A DNA stretch of 64,000 bases from JAENVU01 sp963765075 (GTDB lineage: Bacteria > Actinomycetota > Acidimicrobiia > IMCC26256 > JAENVU01), in NCBI GenBank assembly GCA_963765075.1, contig CAVXVA010000008.1:434001-498000 (forward strand), in the 5' to 3' direction. How positions within the stretch are numbered: the first letter of the stretch is position 1; each line of letters opens with the position of its first letter. The position numbers and the translations under genes are program-made. Under the pieces are notes generated by a model. It was not told the origin of the DNA, made no database searches, and saw nothing but the letters and a program-made list of their open reading frames with translations. Positions 15,669-24,969 of the stretch are shown piece after piece.

Positions 15669-18388
15669 GTGGCAGCCGCGGGTCGTGGCGCCTGGCGGCT
15701 CGGCTCGCGTCGCGTGAGGTTCGGCATCGGCCGGTGCGGGCTGCGCTGGTGGTTGCCCTCATCATCGTGCCGGTTTTCCTGCTGTCGATCGCCGACGTAC
15801 TGATCGAGTCGAACCAGACGATGACTGCGGAGCAGCGGTTCCGGCGTGAATACGGCGCGGTCGACGCCACGTTCGAGTACGAGGGCGTCGCCTCGACCAC
15901 GTTCGTGCCCGCGCTGCCGGAGGCGTCGCGCACCACACGGTTCCGGTTCGCCGATCTCCCGCTGACGCCCCGGAAGTCGGTTGGGCAGCGTTTCGTGAAC
16001 GTGCGCGACGTCGGCAAGGGACTCGGTCCGACCGATCTGGAACTCACCACCGGGCGTGCGGCCGGCCCGGGCGAGATGGTCGTGAGCCGCGGGGTCGCAC
16101 ACTGGCTGCGCGCTGCTGTCGGCGACACCGTTCGGTTCGACCGTCCCGAGTTCGCCGCTCGGATCAGCGGCATCGTCCGGTCCCGCGCCGACTTCAACCG
16201 TCCGATCCTGAGCGCGCCCGCCTTCCCGTTCGCGATCGTGGTGCAGCCGGGCCTGGTGCGGACCCGAGTTGGTGTGGACCTGCCGCCGGGTTGGTCAGCG
16301 ATACGAACCTACCGTGACAGTCTGCAATCGCCGGCCGAAGGCGGTGCGCGGGTGTGGCTTCGGCCGCCGGCAGGCCGGGCGCGACCGGTCAGCGTGCAGT
16401 CGGCCGATGGAAGTGAACTCTTCAATGTTTCGCCCGTGACGCCGAGTCAGTTCGACGACCGCGTGATCACGACGCAGGCCAAGGTCTGGACCTGGGTCGG
16501 AGTCGTGCTGGTGCTGGCCATGGTGAGTGTGCTCATCGCGGCGGCGTTCGCCACGACGGCGCGACGCCAGTTGGTCACCCTCGGCCAGCTCGCGGCGAAC
16601 GGTGGTGACCAACAGTTCCTCCGGCGGATGCTCACCTTGCAGGGAACGCTGCTCGGCATCGTCGGTGCAACGGTGGGTGTCGGCGGCGCGCTCGCGGTCT
16701 TGGCGCTCCTGCACGGCTGGATCGAGCACGTGTTCCGGCACACTGTTCCGTACGTGGTCGGCTGGGACCTCGTGATCCTCGGCGTGACTGCCGTCACTGC
16801 CGCGACGTTCGCGGCCCGGTTTCCGGCTCGATCGACGAGCCAGGTGCCCGTCCTTGCGGCGCTCGCTGGGCGCCGACCGCTGCCCCCGGTAACCCGGCTC
16901 CAAACGCTGCGCGCGGTGATCGTCTTCGGCACCGGGGTCGGGTTGCTGATCATGGTCGCCACGAGCTCGAGTGGGCGAGGCATCGGACCCCAGGTCGCCG
17001 CGGCCGTGGGCATTGTGGGCGGGGTGTTCGTCATGGCCGGGGTCGCGTTCATGACCCCGATCGTCGTGACGCTATTCGGCAGTGCGGTCGGCCGCTTGGG
17101 CCCGTCACCGCGGATTGCCGGACGCGGACTGGTCCGGGTACGCAGCCGCAGCGCCGCGATTGTCACGGCCGTCGCGATCGCGGGCACGCTCGCGATAACG
17201 GTGGTGACCGGCATGCTCGGACTCGGTGTCAATCGCGACATCCCCGAGTTCGTGAGCTTGCCCAAGAACCAGTTGCTGATCGAAGACAACGCGATCCGGT
17301 ACGGAATTCCCATTGGGAACGGGCCGCCGCAGGCCACGGCTGACGACTTCGCGGCGAAGCAGCGCGACGTTGCCCGCGTCGTTCCCGGGATCGAGTTCCA
17401 GGCGGTCCGCGGCGTGGTCGCCGAGTCCGTCGTCGGCCCCGGCGTCGCAGCCAACGACGGCCCGAACCGCGTCGACCCCTACCCCGCGACCGTGCTCGCG
17501 ATCGATGGTGCGGCGGCGCGGTCGCTGCTCCATCTCGACGACGGCACGATTGGCGTGCTCGAACGGAGCGGCGGGGTTCTCGTCAACTCGAGCTCCGTGA
17601 CGCCCTCGTCTTCAGGCCGTGCCGTCACCGCAACACTGCGCGTGGGCGAGAGCGCGCCCTTCGTTGTTCCTGTGGTTGGCACACCGAACGTCGTCGGTTC
17701 CACGGGGATCGGCGGCATCATCACCCGGGCTCGCGCCGCGGAACTCGGCGTGAACCCGACCATCGTCTCGTCCCTGGGTACCGCCCCGAAGCCGATCGAC
17801 TCGGGTCAACGCAACACCCTGGATTCCGGCGCGTCGGATCCGTATCAAGCGCCGCTCGTGGTCGGGCCGGGCTCTGGGGCGTCGTTGCAGGTGACGACCG
17901 GGCAGGACGTCGCCGCCCTCAACTTCTGGCGCGGCATCTGGAGCCCGTGGCGACTCCAAGCGTGGATCGCCGGCGCGGCATTGCTGTTCGTCTTGACCGT
18001 CGTCGCGATCGGATTGCTGCTCGGCAGCACCGAGAACCGCGACGAACAGAGCGTGCTCGAACGACTCGGGGTCCGACCGCGCACCGGCCGACGCATGGAG
18101 GCCACCAAGGCGGCGCTCCTCGCGTTCTGCGGAGGACTGCTGGCGGTGCCCGCGGGATTCGTCCCGATGGCGTTGATCTTCCGGGCGGTTCAGGAGCCGA
18201 GCCGTGTGGGGACCTTCTTCGGGGAATCCGCCTTGGTGCCCTATCCGCGCATCGTGTTCCCGTGGATCACCGCGATCGGCGTCATCGTCGCGATTCCGGT
18301 GATCGCCGCGCTCGGTGCCTGGAGTGCCTCTCTCGTGGCCCAACGCACCCGAGCCTTCCGCGGAACGCTCGCCTTCGACGCGGACTGA
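15665..18388 (+). CDS. FtsX-like ABC transporter permease
   Basis: A 907-residue membrane protein with one N-terminal membrane segment, a large extracytoplasmic domain, a first set of FtsX-type helices near residues 275-390, further helices near 415-475, a second extracytoplasmic domain and a final helix set near 765-890. It should form a mechanotransmission-type exporter with the upstream ATPase. The cargo is unknown. The gene ends 12 bases before a perfect 20-bp palindrome. Confidence 0.9.
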   Translation: MSGSRGSWRLAARLASREVRHRPVRAALVVALIIVPVFLLSIADVLIESNQTMTAEQRFRREYGAVDATFEYEGVASTTFVPALPEASRTTRFRFADLPLTPRKSVGQRFVNVRDVGKGLGPTDLELTTGRAAGPGEMVVSRGVAHWLRAAVGDTVRFDRPEFAARISGIVRSRADFNRPILSAPAFPFAIVVQPGLVRTRVGVDLPPGWSAIRTYRDSLQSPAEGGARVWLRPPAGRARPVSVQSADGSELFNVSPVTPSQFDDRVITTQAKVWTWVGVVLVLAMVSVLIAAAFATTARRQLVTLGQLAANGGDQQFLRRMLTLQGTLLGIVGATVGVGGALAVLALLHGWIEHVFRHTVPYVVGWDLVILGVTAVTAATFAARFPARSTSQVPVLAALAGRRPLPPVTRLQTLRAVIVFGTGVGLLIMVATSSSGRGIGPQVAAAVGIVGGVFVMAGVAFMTPIVVTLFGSAVGRLGPSPRIAGRGLVRVRSRSAAIVTAVAIAGTLAITVVTGMLGLGVNRDIPEFVSLPKNQLLIEDNAIRYGIPIGNGPPQATADDFAAKQRDVARVVPGIEFQAVRGVVAESVVGPGVAANDGPNRVDPYPATVLAIDGAAARSLLHLDDGTIGVLERSGGVLVNSSSVTPSSSGRAVTATLRVGESAPFVVPVVGTPNVVGSTGIGGIITRARAAELGVNPTIVSSLGTAPKPIDSGQRNTLDSGASDPYQAPLVVGPGSGASLQVTTGQDVAALNFWRGIWSPWRLQAWIAGAALLFVLTVVAIGLLLGSTENRDEQSVLERLGVRPRTGRRMEATKAALLAFCGGLLAVPAGFVPMALIFRAVQEPSRVGTFFGESALVPYPRIVFPWITAIGVIVAIPVIAALGAWSASLVAQRTRAFRGTLAFDAD

Positions 18389-18400
18389 CCCGACCGCGTC

Positions 18401-18452
18401 CGAACTTGCGTCAATAACCCAGCCGATCGACCGGGTTATTGACGCAAGTTCG
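18401..18452. repeat. Palindromic element, copy 2 (perfect 20-bp arms)
   Basis: The arms at 18401-18420 and 18433-18452 are perfect inverted repeats around a 12-base centre. The left arm shares 19 bases with the element at 14333-14385. It lies between convergent genes and could work as a bidirectional terminator, but it lacks a T run and its sister copy sits between divergent promoters. Confidence 0.85.
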
Positions 18453-18464
18453 AATGAGCGGGGG

Positions 18465-19439
18465 TCAGAACTGGCGGGTGACGAGGGTGTCGACGAGGCG
18501 GGTGAGTCCTTCGACGACTTCGGCATCGAGCGCGGACGTCGATGCCAGCACGGCCGACGCGTCGGCGGCGTGGCTGCGAGCGACTTCGATCGAGCGGTCG
18601 ACCGCATCCCCGGCCTTGACCAACGCCCGCGCCGCGTCGAGTTGGTCGCGGTCGATCTTGCGTCCCAACAGGTCCCGCAGCTCGTCCGAGCCCGCCAACG
18701 CGTGGATCACGGGCAGCGTGTACACGCCCTCGATGATGTCGTTGCCGGCGGGCTTGCCCAGTTCCTCGTCGGTCGCGGTCACGTCGAGCACGTCGTCGAC
18801 GATCTGGAAGCACATGCCGAGATGGTGGCCGAACGCGGTGAGTGCCTCGAGGGTGGGGTCGTCGACCGCGGACACCATCCCGCCGACCCGACACGCGGTG
18901 CCGAAGAGCGACGCGGTCTTCCCTTCGATCGCCGACGTATACGCCTCGACCGAGCGGTCGGCGTCGAACAGGTGCTGCAGTTCGAGGACCTGACCGCGGC
19001 ACAACTCACCGATCGTGGCCGCGAGCAGGGCTGCCACATCAGCGCCCAGTGACGCCGCGAGGGACGACGCCCGGGCCAGGAGATAGTCGCCCGCGAGGAT
19101 CGCCACGATGTTGGACCACCGGGCATTGACCGAGGGAACGCCCCGCCGGGTCTCGGCTTCGTCGATGACATCGTCGTGGTACAGCGAACCGAGGTGGACC
19201 AGCTCCACCGAAATACCGCCGGTGATCGCGTCCTCGGACGCTGGGCCCACACCCTTGGCTGCATAGGCCGCACAGAGAGCGAGTGCGGGGCGGAGACGCT
19301 TGCCGCCCGCGGAGACCAGATGGCCGGCAACGTCGGAGAGAAACGGGTCCGACGAGAGGACGGAGCCGCGCAATGCGGTCTCCACGCGCTCCATGTCGGC
19401 AGCCATCGGCGCGAGGCCGAGCGCGTCGAGAGGTGACAT
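18465..19439 (-). CDS. Trans-polyprenyl diphosphate synthase
   Basis: A 324-residue isoprenyl synthase with the first aspartate-rich motif in LYHDDVIDEA and the second in QIVDDVLD, plus GGKRLRPAL at the IPP-binding end. It elongates isoprenoid diphosphates, most likely making the menaquinone side chain. The start ATG at 19439 is preferred over longer readings because TACCCT lies 7 bases upstream, the leaderless pattern, and family members begin at this point. Confidence 0.9.
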   Translation of the reverse strand: MSPLDALGLAPMAADMERVETALRGSVLSSDPFLSDVAGHLVSAGGKRLRPALALCAAYAAKGVGPASEDAITGGISVELVHLGSLYHDDVIDEAETRRGVPSVNARWSNIVAILAGDYLLARASSLAASLGADVAALLAATIGELCRGQVLELQHLFDADRSVEAYTSAIEGKTASLFGTACRVGGMVSAVDDPTLEALTAFGHHLGMCFQIVDDVLDVTATDEELGKPAGNDIIEGVYTLPVIHALAGSDELRDLLGRKIDRDQLDAARALVKAGDAVDRSIEVARSHAADASAVLASTSALDAEVVEGLTRLVDTLVTRQF

Positions 19440-19725
19440 ATGGCGCAGGGTACGGCGTGACGGGAACAAAGACCAAGCCGGAAGCGCTGAACACCGGACA
19501 CGTTCTGTCTCCGCTCCGGCCCGATATTCCTGCTGGCGGTCCGGCCGAGTCGACCGCGCTCCGTGGCCAAAGCGGCACGAAGGCGGGCTTCAGGCCAATG
19601 CGAGACAGGTCGATGAGTCATGACCAACGCGACCAGGGCGAAAAAGGCCTGGCCGATAGAGTGTTGATTGAGTTTCGGGTCGCGATGCTGCGGGCCGAAC
19701 CCAACCGACGAGAGGCGGATGCCAC
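19440..19725. other. Intergenic region with divergent promoters
   Basis: This 286-base gap separates the polyprenyl synthase and clpC. It contains TACCCT (19447-19452, minus strand) for the synthase and a possible clpC -10, TAGAGT, at 19657-19662, which leaves a leader of roughly 60 bases. I see no coding frame with a sensible start. Confidence 0.5.
19447..19452 (-). promoter_or_regulatory. -10 box for leaderless polyprenyl synthase
   Basis: On the minus strand TACCCT lies 7 bases before the ATG at 19439. Confidence 0.5.
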
Positions 19726-22227
19726 GTGTTCGAACGCTTCACCGACCGGGCTCGACGAGTTGTCGTGCTGGCTCAAGAAGAAGCGCGCCTGCTGAACCAC
19801 AACTACATCGGGACCGAGCACATCCTGCTCGGGCTCATCCACGAGGGTGAGGGTGTGGCGGCGAAGGCGCTCGAGTCCTTGGGCATCTCGCTCGAGGCTG
19901 TGCGTGCGCAGGTGGAAGAGATCATCGGTCACGGCGGTTCCGCGCCGTCCGGTCACATCCCCTTCACGCCCCGCGCGAAGAAGGTGCTCGAGCTGTCGCT
20001 CCGTGAGGCGCTCCAGCTGGGTCACAACTACATCGGGACCGAGCACATTCTCCTCGGACTGATTCGCGAAGGTGAGGGCGTCGCCGCGCAGGTCCTCGTC
20101 AAGCTCGGCGCCGACCTGTCTCGCGTCCGCCAGCAGGTCATCCAGTTGCTGTCGGGCTACTCCGGCGGCAAGGAAGGTGCGCCCGCCGGTGCCGGCGCAC
20201 CGGTGGAGTCGGGCGGCGGACCGTCGGGTTCGTTGGTGCTCGACCAGTTCGGCCGCAACCTCACCCAGCTCGCGCGCGAAAAGAAGCTCGACCCGGTCAT
20301 CGGACGCGAGAAGGAAATCGAACGCGTCATGCAGGTGCTGTCACGCCGTACGAAGAACAACCCGGTGCTCATCGGTGAGCCCGGCGTCGGCAAGACCGCG
20401 ATCGTCGAAGGTCTCGCCGCCGACATCGTCGAAGGCATTGTGCCCGAGACCCTGACCGACAAGCAGCTCTATACCCTCGACCTCGGCGCGCTGGTTGCCG
20501 GGTCGCGCTACCGCGGTGATTTCGAGGAGCGCTTGAAGAAGGTGCTGAAGGAGATCAAGACCCGCGGGGACATCATCCTGTTCATCGACGAGCTGCACAC
20601 GCTCGTCGGTGCCGGTGCCGCCGAAGGTGCGATCGATGCGGCGAGCATCCTCAAGCCGATGCTGGCCCGTGGTGAACTCCAGACGATCGGTGCGACCACG
20701 CTCGACGAGTACCGCAAGCACCTCGAGAAGGACGCGGCGCTCGAACGTCGGTTCCAGCCGATCAAGGTGGAAGAGCCGACCGTCGCGCACACGATCGAGA
20801 TCCTGAAGGGCCTGCGCGACCGCTACGAGCAGCACCACCGGGTCACGATCACCGACCAGGCGGTGGTGGCCGCGGCGAACCTCGCCGACCGCTACATCTC
20901 GGATCGCCACCTGCCCGACAAGGCCATCGACCTCATCGACGAGGCCGGATCGCGTCTGCGCATCCGGCGCATGCAGGCTCCGCCCGACTACCGCGAACTC
21001 GAAGACGAGATCTCGGCCGTCCGCAAGGACAAGGAAGCCGCGATCGAGGGTCAGCAGTTCGAGCGAGCCGCGTCGTTGCGTGACCGAGAGAAGGAACTCC
21101 TCGAACAGCGCGCCGCCAAAGAGGTCGAGTGGAAAGCCGAAGGCGTCGACCTCTTCAATGAAGTCAACGAAGAGTCCATCGCCGAGGTGCTCGCACTCTG
21201 GACCGGCATCCCCGTCTACAAGCTCACCGAGGAAGAGACCGCGAAGTTGCTGCGCATGGAGGACGAACTCCACAAGCGCATTGTCGGTCAGGAACTCGCG
21301 GTCAAGGCCGTGAGCCAGGCCATCCGCCGGACTCGTGCCGGGTTGAAGGACCCGAAGCGCCCGAGCGGTTCGTTCATCTTCCTGGGACCGTCGGGTGTCG
21401 GCAAGACCGAGCTCGCCCGCACGCTGAGCGAGTTCTTGTTCGGCGACGAGTCCTCGATGATCTCGCTCGACATGTCCGAGTACATGGAGAAGCACACGGT
21501 CTCTCGGCTCGTCGGTTCGCCTCCCGGCTACGTCGGCTACGACGAGGGTGGCCAGCTCACCGAGGCCGTTCGCCGCAAGCCGTTCTCGGTCGTGCTCTTC
21601 GACGAGATCGAGAAGGCCCACCCCGATGTGTTCAACGCGCTGCTCCAGATCCTGGAGGACGGTCGCCTGACCGACGCGCAGGGTCGCACCGTCGACTTCA
21701 AGAACACCGTCATCATCATGACGTCCAACCTCGGCACGCAGAACATGCGCAAGTCGGCGGTCGGTTTCGGCAAGGCCGACGACGCGGTGACCTACGAGCA
21801 CATGAAGGACAAGGTCACCGAGGAACTGAAGCGCCACTTCCGGCCCGAGTTCCTCAACCGCATCGACGACGTCATCGTGTTCGCGGAACTGACACGGGAA
21901 GACATCCACAACATCGTCGACCTGCTGATCAAGCGGGTGCAGACCCAGCTGGCGAGCCAGGGCCTCACGCTCGAACTCACCGACGCGGCACGGGACCTCC
22001 TCTCGGTCAAGGGCTACGACCCGGCACTCGGTGCACGACCGTTGCGGCGGGCGATCCAGCGGTACGTGGAAGACGCGCTGTCCGAGAAGATCCTGTGGAA
22101 GGAGTTCCACGCGGGCGAGACGATCGTCGTCGATGCCGAGGGCGAAGAATTCGTCTTCCGCACCATCGAAGGGATCGAACCTCCGCCCGTCGAAGAACTC
22201 ACCGCCAGCGGCCCCAGCGAAGGCTGA
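19726..22227 (+). CDS. clpC: ClpC, AAA+ unfoldase of the Clp protease
   Basis: An 833-residue HSP100 protein that unfolds substrates and feeds ClpP. It has two Clp_N repeats (residues about 1-150), AAA1 with GEPGVGKT, a UVR-containing middle domain near 425-460, AAA2 with GPSGVGKT, and a C-terminal D2-small domain. The GTG start (MFERFTDRARRVVVLAQEEA) is the conserved ClpC N-terminus and has GAGAGG upstream. It is normally essential or a major stress factor in actinobacteria. Confidence 0.97.
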   Translation: MFERFTDRARRVVVLAQEEARLLNHNYIGTEHILLGLIHEGEGVAAKALESLGISLEAVRAQVEEIIGHGGSAPSGHIPFTPRAKKVLELSLREALQLGHNYIGTEHILLGLIREGEGVAAQVLVKLGADLSRVRQQVIQLLSGYSGGKEGAPAGAGAPVESGGGPSGSLVLDQFGRNLTQLAREKKLDPVIGREKEIERVMQVLSRRTKNNPVLIGEPGVGKTAIVEGLAADIVEGIVPETLTDKQLYTLDLGALVAGSRYRGDFEERLKKVLKEIKTRGDIILFIDELHTLVGAGAAEGAIDAASILKPMLARGELQTIGATTLDEYRKHLEKDAALERRFQPIKVEEPTVAHTIEILKGLRDRYEQHHRVTITDQAVVAAANLADRYISDRHLPDKAIDLIDEAGSRLRIRRMQAPPDYRELEDEISAVRKDKEAAIEGQQFERAASLRDREKELLEQRAAKEVEWKAEGVDLFNEVNEESIAEVLALWTGIPVYKLTEEETAKLLRMEDELHKRIVGQELAVKAVSQAIRRTRAGLKDPKRPSGSFIFLGPSGVGKTELARTLSEFLFGDESSMISLDMSEYMEKHTVSRLVGSPPGYVGYDEGGQLTEAVRRKPFSVVLFDEIEKAHPDVFNALLQILEDGRLTDAQGRTVDFKNTVIIMTSNLGTQNMRKSAVGFGKADDAVTYEHMKDKVTEELKRHFRPEFLNRIDDVIVFAELTREDIHNIVDLLIKRVQTQLASQGLTLELTDAARDLLSVKGYDPALGARPLRRAIQRYVEDALSEKILWKEFHAGETIVVDAEGEEFVFRTIEGIEPPPVEELTASGPSEG

Positions 22228-22252
22228 TCTTCGGTTCGGTGCTCCCGGCGTC

Positions 22253-23032
22253 ATGAGGTTGTGGCGCGAGCGGTGGCGACACGTGGGTCTTCGGCGGTCG
22301 GCGATCCTCGCAGTGATATGCACCGGCATGCTCGCGGCGTGCACTGTGGACGCGACGGTCACGGTGCGGATGCGAGAGAACGGCAGCGGCGTGGTGTCGG
22401 TGCGGGTCGTGCTCGACCCTGCCGCGGTCACCGCGGCCGAAGTCGGTGACGGCACGCTCGAAACCCGGGTTCGCCTCGACGACCTGCCCGGCGCGGATTG
22501 GACCGTGACGCCGTGGACGCGCACCAAGGGCGGTTCCGCCGTGCTGGCCGTGCGCAAGCCATTCGATCGACCGGACCAGGTCGCCGGCATCGTCCGCGAA
22601 CTCAGTGGCCCCGATGGTCCGCTCCAGAAGTTCTCGGCCTCCCGCGAGCCCGCGACGTTCGCGACGAAGTGGCGGGTGACCGGTGAGGTGGACCTCCGTA
22701 CCCCGAAGCTCGGCATCGGTTCCGACCAACAACTGGTCGCGAATCTGACCGCCGAACGGGTCGATATTCCCAAGATCGAATCCGATCTGGTCGCCAAGCT
22801 CGATGGGCTCCGGGTCCATGCGGTCGTGCAACTTCCCGACGGTGAACGACGCGAGGTCTCGGCAACCGGTGGGAAGCGCGCTGCGTTGTCGGCCACGAGC
22901 GAGGCGACCGATGTCGGCCGGCTGGGGTTGCTCGTCGTCGGCATCGCCGTCGGGGTGCTGGCCGTGGTGATCCTGGTGGTCGGGGAACGCCGAGCCCGTC
23001 GTCGTGTTCGTCGACCAGCCCGAACCGCCTGA
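22253..23032 (+). CDS. LppM-like lipoprotein with C-terminal membrane anchor
   Basis: A 259-residue protein with a signal peptide ending in a lipobox, MLAAC, and then a domain starting VDATVTVRMRENGSGVVSVRVVLD, as in LppM-type proteins. A hydrophobic helix near residues 222-243, followed by an Arg-rich tail, would anchor the C-terminus. In mycobacteria LppM acts at the cell envelope; here the role is inferred from similarity only. It follows clpC by 25 bases. Confidence 0.75.
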   Translation: MRLWRERWRHVGLRRSAILAVICTGMLAACTVDATVTVRMRENGSGVVSVRVVLDPAAVTAAEVGDGTLETRVRLDDLPGADWTVTPWTRTKGGSAVLAVRKPFDRPDQVAGIVRELSGPDGPLQKFSASREPATFATKWRVTGEVDLRTPKLGIGSDQQLVANLTAERVDIPKIESDLVAKLDGLRVHAVVQLPDGERREVSATGGKRAALSATSEATDVGRLGLLVVGIAVGVLAVVILVVGERRARRRVRRPARTA

Positions 23033-23079
23033 GCCGACACGCGTATCGTGACCGGACCCCGGAGCGGATGAGGAGCACC

Positions 23080-24243
23080 ATGACTGCGGTTGTCGACGAA
23101 GCGTTGGTCGGGCGGGCGCGGGCGCTGGCCCCGCTCATCGAGTCCGAAGCCGATCAAGCCGAGGCCGACACCACGACCACCCAACCGGTGGTCGACGCGC
23201 TCGTCGAATCGGAACTGTTCTGGATCCTGGTGCCCGAGGAGTTCGGGGGGCTCGGCGGCGACCTCGCCACCTCGCTCGCGGTCTTCGAGGAACTCGCGTA
23301 CGCCGACGGTTCGGTGGGCTGGTCGCTCATGGCCAACTCGACATCGTCGGCGTTCGCCGCGATCTACACGGGCGAGGACGCGGTCCATGCCATGTTCCCG
23401 GCGGGGAATCGTGGCATCCACGCCGGCATGCTCGGACCGGTCGGCACCGCGCGTCGGGTCGAAGGCGGATACCGAGTCACGGGTCGCTACTCGTTCGGCT
23501 CGGGCTGCGCCCACGCCAACTACATCGGCGCGGGAACGATCGAAACCGACGACGACGGGAACCAGCTCACGACCGAGTCGGGACTCCCGGCGATGCGCGT
23601 CGTGCTCATTCCGCGCGAGGAAATCGACTTCCACGGCAACTGGGATGTCATCGGCCTCACCGCCACGGGCTCGTACGACTACGTGATCGACGACGTGTTC
23701 GTCCCGGAGGCGTTCACGTACTCACTGCTCGAGCACACCCAACTGCGGGGTGGGCCGGGTCTCAGCGTCGGGCTGTTTTCCATCACCGGTGCCGGCCATG
23801 CCGGCATCGCTCTCGGCGTCGGGCGACGGGCGATCGACGAGATCACCACCCTCGGCAACACGCGCATTCGGATGGCCGGATTCGCCACGATCGGGACCGA
23901 GCAGTTGTTCCAGTACGAACTCGGGATGCACGACTGTGCAATGCGCGCGGCGCGCGCTCTCGTGTACGAGGCGGTCGCCGACGCGGATGCGAAAGCCCGA
24001 GCCGGCATCGTCGACGCGACGGCACAGAATCGGTTGCGGGCCGCCGCGACCTACGCCACCAGAGTCGCGACCGACGCGTGTCAGTTCGCGTTCTCGTGGG
24101 CCGGTTCGGCGGGGCTGCGGCCGAGCGTGATCCAACGGTGCTTGCGCGACATGCTTGCGGCGTCCCAGCACATCTACGTGGACAACAACACCCTCACCGG
24201 GTACGCCCAGGCTTTGCTCGCCGACCGGGCGTCGCTCAGCTGA
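23080..24243 (+). CDS. Acyl-CoA dehydrogenase-fold flavoprotein (HsaA/DszC-like)
   Basis: A 387-residue protein with the acyl-CoA dehydrogenase fold: an N-terminal helical part, a middle beta domain, and a C-terminal helical domain ending RDMLAASQHIYVDNNTLTGYAQALL. The lack of the usual catalytic Glu region and this ending fit flavin-dependent monooxygenases such as HsaA better than true beta-oxidation enzymes. The substrate is unknown. The ATG at 23080 is chosen because GAGGAG lies 5 bases upstream; an ATG at 23068 is also in frame. Confidence 0.8.
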   Translation: MTAVVDEALVGRARALAPLIESEADQAEADTTTTQPVVDALVESELFWILVPEEFGGLGGDLATSLAVFEELAYADGSVGWSLMANSTSSAFAAIYTGEDAVHAMFPAGNRGIHAGMLGPVGTARRVEGGYRVTGRYSFGSGCAHANYIGAGTIETDDDGNQLTTESGLPAMRVVLIPREEIDFHGNWDVIGLTATGSYDYVIDDVFVPEAFTYSLLEHTQLRGGPGLSVGLFSITGAGHAGIALGVGRRAIDEITTLGNTRIRMAGFATIGTEQLFQYELGMHDCAMRAARALVYEAVADADAKARAGIVDATAQNRLRAAATYATRVATDACQFAFSWAGSAGLRPSVIQRCLRDMLAASQHIYVDNNTLTGYAQALLADRASLS

Positions 24244-24262
24244 TCGGACCTGCCCCGCGGAA

Positions 24263-24893
24263 TCACGCGTGGGGTGGTGGGGCCGCCGGGCCGGTCGAAT
24301 CGAGCCACGCGGGGAACTCCGTCAGCGAATCGAGCACCGCGTGTGCGCCGGCGGACTGGAGGTCGGCGCGGCTCACCGGACCACTCGCGACCGCCACGGC
24401 GCGCGCACCGGCGCTGAGCGCGGCCTCGACATCGGGCACGGTGTCGCCGACGTAGATGTGCGCGCCGTGATCGCGAAGGGTCTCGGCCTTCTGAGGGCCG
24501 TGGCGCCATCCGATCACATGGTCGACGGCGATGCCGACGTGTTCGAGGCAGCGGTGTGCATTCGGTTCGTACTTGGCGGTGATCACCAGGGTGGTGGCCC
24601 CGAGCCCGCGGACGTATTCGACCGCACCGACGGCGCCGGGAAGCGCATCACAGCCTCGGACGCCGTGATCGACGTAGAGCGCCCGGAAGCGCTCGCACAC
24701 CGCGATCGATCTGGTCGGGTGGGAAGTACTCGGCCATCTCGCGCTCGAGGGGCGGGCCGAGCCGTGACGCGATCGCCAACCCATCGATGGTGGTTCCGAG
24801 CTCCGCGTTCAAGGCCTCGAAGGTCGCGATGACGCCGGATCGGGAATCGATCAGGGTCATGTCGAGGTCGAATCCCACGATGAGCGGAGCCAT
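24263..24893 (-). CDS. HAD-superfamily hydrolase, interrupted by a frameshift
   Basis: Reading from the ATG at 24893, the first part contains the HAD nucleophile motif GFDLDMTLIDS and a cap domain. The frame then breaks near 24700 and continues one base over with VCERFRALYVDHG, LVITAKYE (motif II/III region) and IYVGDTVPDVEAA (motif IV). The total of 631 bases equals 210 codons plus one, so one extra base explains the break. The repaired protein would be 209 residues and phosphoglycolate-phosphatase-like. The break may be a sequencing error. Confidence 0.8.
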
Positions 24894-24969
24894 CGCCGGA
24901 CCCTACCGGTGACTGGGTCGATTTCCAGAGTGCTTGACGGTACCGGTCGCGGGCGGAACAAACTGCCCG

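Noticed and set aside
18401..18452. Calling the perfect palindrome a rho-independent terminator
   Set aside because: No T run follows on either strand, and a related palindrome lies between divergent promoters, where a terminator would make no sense.
20341..23634. A 1,097-codon minus-strand open frame across clpC, the LppM-like gene and the dehydrogenase gene
   Set aside because: It covers three convincing plus-strand genes, has no ribosome site and has a composition typical of reverse-strand shadows.
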